64,000 nucleotides of DNA from Saccharopolyspora phatthalungensis. GTDB lineage: Bacteria > Actinomycetota > Actinomycetes > Mycobacteriales > Pseudonocardiaceae. Position 1 is the first letter of the stretch. Every line of letters starts with the position of its first letter. A model generated the notes under the pieces. It searched no databases, was not told where the DNA came from, and was given only the letters and a program-made list of their open reading frames with translations. Positions 27,036 through 34,095 of the stretch are shown piece after piece. Both the position numbers and the translations under genes were made by a program. The DNA lies in assembly GCF_014203395.1 (NCBI RefSeq), contig NZ_JACHIW010000003.1, forward strand, positions 1 to 64,000. Reading direction: 5' to 3'.

Positions 27036-28634
27036 TCAGGTGAGCCGCTCGCGGCAGGCGGCGGTGAGACGCCGGTCGCTGGTCGCTTCCAGGAGCCGGA
27101 CCTCGGCGTGCGGGCCGTCGAAGTCCAGCCTGCCGATGGCGTTGCCGAAGAACGGGTCGGCGATCCTGCGCCAGCCAAGCGGCAGCTGCGCAACTCCAAC
27201 TCGTTCCGCCTGCCGCCGGAAAAGCTCGGCTATCGGTGCCCACCACGCCGCACGCAGCGGTCCGCGCAGCACGCGCGGTGCCGGATTGTGCAGCGGCGAA
27301 CAGGTCAACTGGACCACGCGCGACCGCGTCGGGTGCGGGTAGCCGGCCTCGGCGAGATAGCTGTGGTGCACGTCGCCGGAAAGCACGCTGACCGTGGCCG
27401 GCGCGGAAGCGCCTTCCGCGCGGTCCTGGATCAGCGAGCTGAGCCGGTCGAAGGAGGCTCGGAACGCCGCCCAGTGCTCGAAGTCGCCGACCTGCCGGAG
27501 TCGTTCGGCGAACCTCGGTACTCGGCCCCGATCGGTGCACGCGAGCTCGTTCCAGGACTGGATGTGGTGCACGGCCGGCGGCAGCAGCCACGGCAAGGAC
27601 GAAGCGAGCACCAGGTGCTCGTGGTTGCCTTCGGTGATCTTGCGCAGCCACGCGAAGTCGACGTCGGAGAGCATGGCGCGGTCGGCGGTTTCCAGGATTC
27701 GGCCGCAGCGGGTGTCAAGCACCACCAGCCGGGCCGGGCCGAGATCGCGGTAGTAGCTCCAGCGCGCCCCTTTCGTCCCGTTCTGCTCGCGGTCGGCGCG
27801 CGCCGCGAACTCGCGTAGCACCGGGAGGGCATCGCCGGTGCGACCGGCCGCCAGCACCTGCTGGTAGGTCTCGTCGCGGTCGAGTTCTTCCGGACTGAGG
27901 TTGCCGATGTGCTGGTAGATCCAGTATGAGACGAGCCCGCCGAGCAGCCGTTCCGGCCACCACGGCGCATGCGCCATCCGCGCCCGCCAGGCACGCGAGG
28001 TGTTCCAGTCGTCCCGCACGTCGTGGTCGTCGAAGATCATCATGGTGGGCAGCGTCGACAGCAGCCACCGGATTCCCGGGGCACGCCAGGCATACCGGTA
28101 CAGCAGCGTGTACTCCTCGAAGTCGGCGACCTCGTGGCCGGGCGGGCGGCGGAGATCGCGTCGGGCGCTCAACTCGCGCCGCAGCTCTGGGGTGGTCTCA
28201 TCGGCGTAGACCTGGTCGCCGAGCAGCAGCAGCGCGTCCGGCCAGCCGGAATCCGGGGTGCGCGCCAGCTGGGCTCCGTAGGCGGCCAGCGCATCCGGCC
28301 CGAGCGCCTTGCGGTGGTTGGCGTTTTCCGGGCGGTCGAAGTGGCAGGAGCCGAACAGCAGCCGCAACGTCGCCGATCCTGCCACCGGCCGGATCCAGCT
28401 CGGCGGGTTGCCGGGCTCGGGCCAGACCACGCGTCCGTCCAACCGCACCTCGTAAGGCGTGGTGGCGTCCAAATCGGGCACGGTGACCAGTGCGTAGTGG
28501 TGTCCACCGACCTGGAACGTGCGCGCCGAACCGCCCAGCACCGCGACCGTGCAGGGACCATCGGTCTCCACCCACACGGTCGCCCGGCTTTCGTCGACGT
28601 AGCGCAATAGCGGGCCCAACAGCAGTTCGGTCAT
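27036..28634 (-). CDS. PhoD-like alkaline phosphatase/phosphodiesterase
   Basis: A 532-residue metallophosphatase of the PhoD-like family. Metal-binding blocks in order are LFGSCHFDR, LLLLGDQVYADE, MMIFDDHDVRDDWN and VSVLSGDVHHSYLAEA. No signal peptide or Tat motif is present at the N-terminus (MTELLLGPLLRYVDESRATV), so unlike classical secreted PhoD this one is probably cytoplasmic. It acts on phosphate mono- or diesters. Confidence 0.9.
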   Translation of the reverse strand: MTELLLGPLLRYVDESRATVWVETDGPCTVAVLGGSARTFQVGGHHYALVTVPDLDATTPYEVRLDGRVVWPEPGNPPSWIRPVAGSATLRLLFGSCHFDRPENANHRKALGPDALAAYGAQLARTPDSGWPDALLLLGDQVYADETTPELRRELSARRDLRRPPGHEVADFEEYTLLYRYAWRAPGIRWLLSTLPTMMIFDDHDVRDDWNTSRAWRARMAHAPWWPERLLGGLVSYWIYQHIGNLSPEELDRDETYQQVLAAGRTGDALPVLREFAARADREQNGTKGARWSYYRDLGPARLVVLDTRCGRILETADRAMLSDVDFAWLRKITEGNHEHLVLASSLPWLLPPAVHHIQSWNELACTDRGRVPRFAERLRQVGDFEHWAAFRASFDRLSSLIQDRAEGASAPATVSVLSGDVHHSYLAEAGYPHPTRSRVVQLTCSPLHNPAPRVLRGPLRAAWWAPIAELFRRQAERVGVAQLPLGWRRIADPFFGNAIGRLDFDGPHAEVRLLEATSDRRLTAACRERLT

Positions 28635-28955
28635 CCAACCTGAATACCTGACGGAGCCCGAGAAAGAAACAGCGACCGCGAGCCGCGTCGAGGTCCATTG
28701 TGGCCGGACCCGGTGGTCGGGCCGACCGGACAGCGGAGCTCAGGAGCAGTGTGACATCGAGTAGAGCGACGCCGACGGCCGCGTGAAACGCGGTGCGGGA
28801 GCCGGGACTGGCAACGAGACCGGCGGTGAGCACGGTCGTCGCCGGCTTGCGACGGTGGACGGATGTCGATCAGGCCCGCCACAGCATCGCTGGAATCGGA
28901 TGGTGTTCTGCCCCGGATGTGCCGGGGCAGAACACGCATTCCTGCGCCGTCGCGG
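28635..28955. other. Gap of about 320 bases without an intact gene
   Basis: No frame here shows recognisable protein homology on either strand. The only structure I can support is the perfect 14-bp hairpin at 28903-28935, which lies just beyond the stop of a decayed LLM gene. Confidence 0.6.
28903..28935 (-). terminator. Perfect 14-bp hairpin, probable terminator of a lost gene
   Basis: Bases 28903-28916 (GTGTTCTGCCCCGG) pair without mismatch with 28922-28935 around a five-base loop. The hairpin begins 20 bases past the stop codon (28956) of the minus-strand LLM remnant, where a transcription terminator would sit. There is no T-tract, as is common in high-GC actinomycetes. Its survival supports the view that the neighbouring fragment is the true 3' end of an old gene. 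Confidence 0.6.
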
Positions 28956-29153
28956 TCAGGCGGTCGGCACGGTCGGGCGGACCTTGGGCACGACTTCCTT
29001 GGCGATGCGGTGCATGGACTCGGTCCAGGGCTTGGAGTCTTCGAGGTAGTCGTGGGTGTTCATGACGATCTGGCCGAAGCCGCCGATGTCGTCCTGCATC
29101 TTCTCGATCTTGGCGATCACCGTCTCCGGGGAGCCGCAGATCCAGATGTGCTC
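28956..29153 (-). pseudogene. C-terminal remnant of an LLM-class flavin monooxygenase
   Basis: The last ~65 codons of a luciferase-like oxidoreductase: HIWICGSPETVIAKIEKMQD, GGFGQIVMNTHDYLEDSKPW and MHRIAKEVVPKVRP, then a stop. This matches the usual LLM tail ('GSPE.V...I'). Upstream on the same strand homology ends abruptly at about 29153, where a plus-strand fragment of an unrelated gene begins. At least 250 N-terminal residues are missing. It is a truncated, non-functional gene end created by a rearrangement. Confidence 0.75.
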
Positions 29154-29157
29154 GGCG

Positions 29158-29682
29158 ATGACCGAGATCACCGACGTCGCGCAGGTTGCCAACACCCAGG
29201 CCGCCTTGTTGGGCATCGACAGCGAGATCGCTTCGATGCTCGGCATCTCCAAGGGACTGCAGCGGTTCCTGTACCTGCCCGACGACTGCTGGTTGGACAC
29301 CGTCCGCGTCCTCATCGGCCTTGCCGAGCGCGTCATCGTCTGGGCAGAAGAGAAAACCCCTGCCGTGCTGCGGGAACTCGAACTGATCAAGGAACTGGGA
29401 CGCACCGAGGACACCAACGTGCTGTTGGAGAATCCGCCAGCAGGGGCCGTCAAACTGCGGGCCTGCTGCGGCGAGACACCACCGCCTGCCGAAGCCCTGA
29501 CCCTGGACGACCCGGTCCTGGCCGAGTTCCCAGCGGTTGTGCGCGCCGAAGACGTCACGTCGGTTGATCCCGACACCTTCCTGCGCGAGGTAATGGGCCC
29601 CATCGTCGCCACCAACCAACTCCCGATGCATGAGCGCGTGGCACGGATACGACGGCGGCTGGATGCGACGCGGGGTACTTGA
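29158..29682 (+). pseudogene. 3' part of an unidentified actinobacterial gene, truncated at a junction
   Basis: An open frame of 174 codons from ATG 29158. From about residue 5 it reads like the C-terminal cytosolic region of large actinobacterial membrane/TIR-like proteins: LPDDCWLDTVRVLIGLAERV, then WAEEKTPAVLRELELIKELG and RTEDTNVLLENPP. The beginning of the frame overlaps the antisense of the LLM remnant, so the true 5' part is missing. I infer the fragment was joined here by recombination. It lacks a ribosome site, so expression is doubtful. The family resemblance is by pattern only. Confidence 0.5.
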
Positions 29683-29853
29683 CCCTGACCAACACCGCAC
29701 GATCGCCCGGGAGACAAGGATGTCGCACGTACCCGTAGAGCAGGGGCGCGCCCAGAGGCGACCACCTTGCCCATGCCGTAGACTGCCGACACTGGAGCGT
29801 TGTGGAACGACCTGACGCTGTACGCGGCACTGCTGCAAATCACTGGATAGCCG

Positions 29854-30543
29854 TTGGAGCCCGAACCGATCACGCTCACCGCGCCGCACCGCGTCCGCTG
29901 GGCTTTCACCAGGCAGCGTTGGAGCGATGTGGTGTTCGTGCATTGGCCTTGTCAGAAAAGGGAAATCGAGCCGCTGTTGCCGCCACGAACCCGGCCAGAC
30001 CTGTTCGCCGGCACGAGCTGGCTCGGCGTGGTCGGCCTGCGGATGTCGGTCACCGGACCGGTACGGCTGCGATTCACCGAGCTGAACGTGCGCACCTTCG
30101 TCGTCGACGAGCGTGGTCGCCGCGGACTGGCGTTTCTGACCATGGAAGCGTCGAGCCCGGTCTTCGTCCGGATCGCGAGCACGGTGGGCTGTTTGCCGTA
30201 CCGGTCGTCGGCGGTGGGATGTGCGACGACTGCGACGGAAACCTCGTACCGGGTCGAACGATCAGGGGTCGGCCTGAGCCTGCGCATCCGGCGTGGGGAC
30301 CGGGTCGTGCTGAACGGAGCGGACCGGTACCTCACCGCGCGCTGGCGGATGTACTCGGCCTGGCACGGTCGGGCTCTCAAGATCCCGGTGCGGCACGAAC
30401 CGTGGGCCCTGGATTCCGCCGAGCTGCTGGACTTCGCCGATAACGGTCTGCTGGACGAACTCGGCCTGGCACCGCCGAGCCTCCCGGTCGTCCGCTGTGC
30501 GTCCAGAGTGGACGCACGCTTCGGCCTGCCCACGCTGATGTGA
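29854..30543 (+). CDS. DUF2071 (YqjF-like) protein
   Basis: A 229-residue protein of the DUF2071/YqjF family. Motifs seen are WSDVVFVHWPCQKREIEPLL near the N-terminus, FAGTSWLGVVGLRMSVTGPV, RFTELNVRTFVVDERGRRGL and the C-terminal YSAWHGRALKIPVRHEPWAL. The fold is related to acetoacetate decarboxylase, but members lack an assigned reaction. The start is TTG 29854 with no obvious ribosome site; no better start is available. The 170 bases upstream, back to the truncated fragment, show no intact gene. Confidence 0.82.
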   Translation: MEPEPITLTAPHRVRWAFTRQRWSDVVFVHWPCQKREIEPLLPPRTRPDLFAGTSWLGVVGLRMSVTGPVRLRFTELNVRTFVVDERGRRGLAFLTMEASSPVFVRIASTVGCLPYRSSAVGCATTATETSYRVERSGVGLSLRIRRGDRVVLNGADRYLTARWRMYSAWHGRALKIPVRHEPWALDSAELLDFADNGLLDELGLAPPSLPVVRCASRVDARFGLPTLM

Positions 30544-30731
30544 CTATCCTCAATCGAGCGGCACGACGCGGGCCCGCGGAGTTAAGCGACGTCGGATCGA
30601 CGCGGCGCTGGGCTTTCCTGTTACCAGAAAATCGGAACTCGCGCGTTACCGAACGCGGTTACGGTCTGACACCGGACTGCGCCACCTGGTCGACCCATTC
30701 GTGATTGCTTGTGCGGCAGGCTTCTTTCGCT

Positions 30732-31589
30732 TCACGGGCGGACGCGGGCGAAGAAATCAGCGAGGATTTCGTTGAGTCGGGCGGCATTTTCGGTCGGCAG
30801 CGCGTGGTGGCCGACGCCCGGGAGAACCGCCGTCTGGACGTCGGGGACCAGACGGCGCGCCTGTGCGATGAGACGGTCGGGGTTGTGCGCCTTGCTCTTC
30901 CCCGCAGCCAGCACGAGCATGGGCACGGTAAGGCGCGACGGGTCGGGGTTGGGCCGAGTGATCACTTTGGCCGTCTTGAATTCGGCACCGCGGGCTTGCA
31001 GTTCGAGCAATGCCGGGTCGATACCGGTGCCGCCGGCCTCCCAAAGCAGGAAGTCGCGGGTTCGTCGTGGCGTCGGTCGCAGCAGCATGGGCAGGGCGCG
31101 CAGCAGGTAGCGCGGATTCCAGCGGGTGAAGCAGCCGGTCGGATCGAGCAGGGCGAGGCTGTGCACCCGGGGCGAATGGATGGCGTAATGCAGCGCGATC
31201 CACGCGCCGTAGGAATGGCCGCACAGGTGCGCGTTCTCGACGCCGAGGTGATCGAACAGCTCGTCTTGCCACGCCATCAGGTCGCCGACGCCGCCGATGG
31301 CCTTGCCGTCGGCGACGCTTCGGCCAGCGTCGCCGAGCAGGTCGACGGCGTGGATCCGGTGGTGCTTGCCGAGTTCGGCGACATTGGCGAACCAGGCCGT
31401 GGACGTGGCTCCGCCGCCGTGCAGCAGCACCAATGGCGTCCCGTCCGGCGTGCCGCAGACGTGCACGCGGGTGGTCCCGTACGCCGTCGGAACGTCGAGT
31501 GCATCGACCGGGACCGGCCACTGCGCCAGCACGGCGTCGTACGCCGCGGCGAAGGCCGCCGCGCTGACGGGAGTCCGGAAACCCATCAT
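30732..31589 (-). CDS. Alpha/beta hydrolase
   Basis: A 285-residue alpha/beta-hydrolase-fold enzyme. The oxyanion HGGGATSTAWFANV follows strand 3, the nucleophile elbow is CGHSYGAWIALHYA (Ser), and the catalytic His is in LPGVGHHALPTENA; the acid is likely in the preceding strand region. The substrate is unknown. Two adjacent ATG codons (31589, 31586) follow GCGAGG; the second has better spacing. It is transcribed divergently from a MarR gene with a shared operator between them, so that regulator probably controls it. Confidence 0.88.
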   Translation of the reverse strand: MMGFRTPVSAAAFAAAYDAVLAQWPVPVDALDVPTAYGTTRVHVCGTPDGTPLVLLHGGGATSTAWFANVAELGKHHRIHAVDLLGDAGRSVADGKAIGGVGDLMAWQDELFDHLGVENAHLCGHSYGAWIALHYAIHSPRVHSLALLDPTGCFTRWNPRYLLRALPMLLRPTPRRTRDFLLWEAGGTGIDPALLELQARGAEFKTAKVITRPNPDPSRLTVPMLVLAAGKSKAHNPDRLIAQARRLVPDVQTAVLPGVGHHALPTENAARLNEILADFFARVRP

Positions 31590-31604
31590 GCACCTCGCTC
31601 GTCA

Positions 31605-31627
31605 AATATCTCGATGGTCGATATATT
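31605..31627. promoter_or_regulatory. MarR operator overlapping divergent promoters
   Basis: An inverted repeat of two 10-base arms, AATATCTCGA and TCGATATATT, with a 3-base centre (TGG) and one mismatch. The right arm contains TATATT (31622-31627), a good -10 for the MarR gene on the plus strand; the reverse of the left arm (GATATT) is a good -10 for the hydrolase on the minus strand. This AT-rich island stands out in very GC-rich DNA. Binding by the adjacent MarR would shut both genes. Confidence 0.7.
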
Positions 31628-31638
31628 AACATGGTGCC

Positions 31639-32100
31639 GTGGAAGACGAACTCCAACTGGTTCACCTGCTGCGGGCCATCGCGGTGGAACTCGACCTGCT
31701 CGGCGCCGAATTCGCCGGTGCCAACCGGCTGCATCCCACCGATCTGCGCGCGCTGATCGCGTTGCTGGACGCCGACCGGGCGGAGGAAACCGCGACGCCC
31801 GGACGGCTGGGGGAGTGGCTTGGCCTGAACTCCGCCTCGGTGACGGCCCTGGTCGACCGGCTCGAACGGCTCGGGCACGTCCGGCGGGAACGCGACTCCC
31901 AGGACCGGCGTCGGGTCAAGCTGGTCGTCGAGGAACGCGCCACCGAGCTCGGGTGGTCGTTCTTCGGCCCGCTGATCGGCGAGGCGGTCGAGCGAATGCG
32001 CTCCTACGACGAGGCGGAGCGCGAGACGATCCGGCGCTTCCTGCTCGACATGAACTCCCTAGTGACCGACCGGCGCTATGCGCAGCGGCGCGGCTCCTAG
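31639..32100 (+). CDS. MarR family transcriptional regulator
   Basis: A 153-residue winged-helix regulator. The recognition region is LGEWLGLNSASVTALVDRLE (about residues 60-80), followed by the wing RRERDSQDRRRVKLVV. The start is GTG 31639, five bases after the predicted transcription start, so the leader is very short. It probably represses itself and the divergent alpha/beta hydrolase through the operator at 31605-31627. The ligand is unknown. Confidence 0.9.
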   Translation: MEDELQLVHLLRAIAVELDLLGAEFAGANRLHPTDLRALIALLDADRAEETATPGRLGEWLGLNSASVTALVDRLERLGHVRRERDSQDRRRVKLVVEERATELGWSFFGPLIGEAVERMRSYDEAERETIRRFLLDMNSLVTDRRYAQRRGS

Positions 32101-32151
32101 AAACGGCTGCGCGGGCCCTCGATTACCGGGCCAACTCTCCCGGGCACGGCA

Positions 32152-32928
32152 TTAGAACGAAAGGTAGCCGCCGTCGACGGTGATGCTGTCCGCGGTGTGG
32201 AAGGCGCTTGCCGGGCTGGCCAGGTAGACCGCCAGGGCGCCGAAATCCGACGGCGCGCCCCAACGGCCCACCGGCATCCGGGGCAGGACCTTGCGCTGGA
32301 ATCCCTCGGATCGCAACGCCGGGTCGGCGAGCGGGGTGCTCACCCAGCCCGGCAGCACCGCGTTGGCCCGGATCCCATGCCGCGCAAGCTCGATCGCGAT
32401 CGATTTGATCATCGACACCAAGGCGCCCTTCGACGCGGCGTAGGCCTGACCGCGGGGCTGCCCCTGCCGCGCCGCCAGACTCGACGTGCCGACCAGGCTG
32501 CCGCCCTCCCCCTGCGCCAGCAGCCGTCGCGCGGCGGCGCGCAGCGTGAGGAACGCGCCATCGACGTTTACCCGCGTCACACGGTGGAAATCGCTGAGCT
32601 CGGTCTCCACAAAGCGGGCGTTCCCGGCGCCGACCCCGGCGTTGGCGAAGCACGAGTCCAGCCGCCCGAACTGCTCGACGGTGCTCGACATCGCGGCCTC
32701 GACCTGCTCCTCGTCGCCGACATCGCAAGACAGCGCCAGCACTTGACCGCCGTGCTTCGCCAATCCCCGGGCGGCCTTCTCATTGCGCTCGGTGTTGGTG
32801 CCCCAGATGCAGACGCCCGCGCCCGCCGCGGCCAGCGCATCGGCCATCGCGCGCCCGATGCCCGAGTTGCCGCCCGTGACAACGGAAACGTGGCCGGCCA
32901 GATCGAAGGGGTTGGCGGTTTTACCCAT
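32152..32928 (-). CDS. Short-chain dehydrogenase/reductase (FabG-like)
   Basis: A 258-residue classical SDR: cofactor loop VTGGNSGIGRAMADALAAAG, NAGVGAG strand, catalytic Ser in SLVGTSSLAA, YAASKGALVSMIK and a C-terminal ITVDGGYLSF. These features suit 3-oxoacyl-ACP/3-hydroxyacyl-CoA dehydrogenase-like enzymes. It begins within about 50 bases of the tail of a decayed acyl-CoA synthetase on the same strand, so it may once have been the second gene of a fatty-acid catabolic operon. Confidence 0.9.
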   Translation of the reverse strand: MGKTANPFDLAGHVSVVTGGNSGIGRAMADALAAAGAGVCIWGTNTERNEKAARGLAKHGGQVLALSCDVGDEEQVEAAMSSTVEQFGRLDSCFANAGVGAGNARFVETELSDFHRVTRVNVDGAFLTLRAAARRLLAQGEGGSLVGTSSLAARQGQPRGQAYAASKGALVSMIKSIAIELARHGIRANAVLPGWVSTPLADPALRSEGFQRKVLPRMPVGRWGAPSDFGALAVYLASPASAFHTADSITVDGGYLSF

Positions 32929-32969
32929 TGTTCGTGTCTCCTTGCCGGGGTCCGTCCTTGGGGAGTCGC

Positions 32970-33070
32970 TTGGCCCGCCGCATGTTCTGTGCGCAGCCGA
33001 GTCTTGAGGACCTTACCGCTGGGTTGCTCGGCAATTCGGCGACAATCGAGATCTTGCGCGGGGCTTGTAA
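32970..33070 (-). pseudogene. C-terminal remnant of an AMP-dependent acyl-CoA synthetase
   Basis: On the minus strand PRKISIVAELPSNP (one frame) continues as SGKVLKTRLRTEHAAGQ (another frame). Joined, this is the invariant end of AMP-forming synthetases (PRKI.IV.ELP.NPSGKVLK..LR), holding the catalytic lysine. The frames differ by one base at AACCCAGC, where an extra C would restore the reading frame. No N-terminal part is present upstream. It is a frameshifted stump. The remainder of the 365-base gap 32929-33293 shows no gene. Confidence 0.7.
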
Positions 33071-33293
33071 CCCGCGAGACCTTGCTTGGCAAGGAGCGGG
33101 ATTTTCCACCGTGAAAACGGAATTCGAGGCGTGCGGACTGATAACCGCTTCCGGCTACATCGCGCTGTCACGCGCAGTGGTTAGCCGATGACCCGTCGTG
33201 TGCCTCGCAACGATACCCGCCCGGCGGAGCGAGCGGCGGCTGCATGCGATGATCGATCGACGGCAATACCAGCTGCTTTATCCGAGGAGACGC

Positions 33294-33968
33294 ATGGCTG
33301 CCAAGAAGTCTGTGTGGACGTCGATCGTGGCGGCCCTCCTGCTGGGCTCGATGTGGGTGGTGTTCGAGTCTGGCTTACTCGACGGCGCGAAGGGCAGCGG
33401 CACCGCGCCCGCCAGCGAGCAGGGGAGTGGCACCGGGCCCGCCAGCGAGCAGCTCGCAGAGTTACGCGTCGCCCCGGCGGGTTCGATGGACGGATACTCC
33501 CGGGAGCGGTTCGAGCATTGGACGGCGCAGCCGAAAGCCGGGAAGAACTGCAACACCCGCGAGGCGGTGCTGGCACGCGACGGTCAGGACGTGCGAACCA
33601 ACAACGCCTGCGAGGCGGTATCCGGCACGTGGACCAGCGCCTACAACGGCCAGCGGGTGACCGACCCGCGCCAGATCGACATCGACCACATGGTCCCGCT
33701 GGCAAACGCCTGGCGCAGCGGTGCGAACAAGTGGGACGACCACCGCCGCGAACAGTTCGCCAACGAGATGACGTTGCCGCAGCTGGTGGCGGTCGATTCG
33801 AGCTCCAATCGCAGCAAGGGCGACCAGGACCCGTCCCAGTGGAAGCCCGAACGCGCGAACTGGTGCAGTTATGCCACGAATTGGGTCACGGTCAAACGCG
33901 CCTACGACCTGACGATCACCGAACAGGAGAAGGGGGCGCTCCAGGAGATGCTCGCGACCTGCCGCTAA
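33294..33968 (+). CDS. Secreted HNH endonuclease family protein (DUF1524)
   Basis: A 224-residue protein with an N-terminal signal anchor (KSVWTSIVAALLLGSMWVVF), a low-complexity linker and a DUF1524-type HNH nuclease domain. The metal-binding core is DIDHMVPLANAWRSGANKWD, with the downstream Asn-rich loop SSSNRSKGDQDPSQWKP. Paired cysteines (CNTREAVLARDG and NNACEAV; later WCSY and LATCR) suit an exported, disulfide-bonded protein. ATG 33294 follows GAGGAGA. The role is probably extracellular DNA degradation. Confidence 0.88.
   Translation: MAAKKSVWTSIVAALLLGSMWVVFESGLLDGAKGSGTAPASEQGSGTGPASEQLAELRVAPAGSMDGYSRERFEHWTAQPKAGKNCNTREAVLARDGQDVRTNNACEAVSGTWTSAYNGQRVTDPRQIDIDHMVPLANAWRSGANKWDDHRREQFANEMTLPQLVAVDSSSNRSKGDQDPSQWKPERANWCSYATNWVTVKRAYDLTITEQEKGALQEMLATCR
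33393..33452 (+). repeat. Two tandem 30-base units in the HNH nuclease linker
   Basis: 33393-33422 and 33423-33452 encode GSGTAPASEQ and GSGTGPASEQ, differing at three bases. The duplication lies in the flexible linker between the signal anchor and the nuclease domain, so copy number may vary among strains without harming the enzyme. Confidence 0.8.
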
Positions 33969-34095
33969 GCGCGTGCCCCGTCGGGTGCGCAGGGTTGGCG
34001 ATTTTCGCGCGAAATCGGCGTTCCCCAGGGCGACCCGGACGGTGCGGTGGGTTGCGTGCCCGAGGTGATCTAACCCCAACCAAGGTTCCTGGACG

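Noticed and set aside
29683..29853. Short plus-strand tail ending LWNDLTLYAALLQITG before the DUF2071 gene
   Set aside because: No family could be named and no start is present; it may be further debris of the 29 kb rearrangement, but the evidence is too thin.
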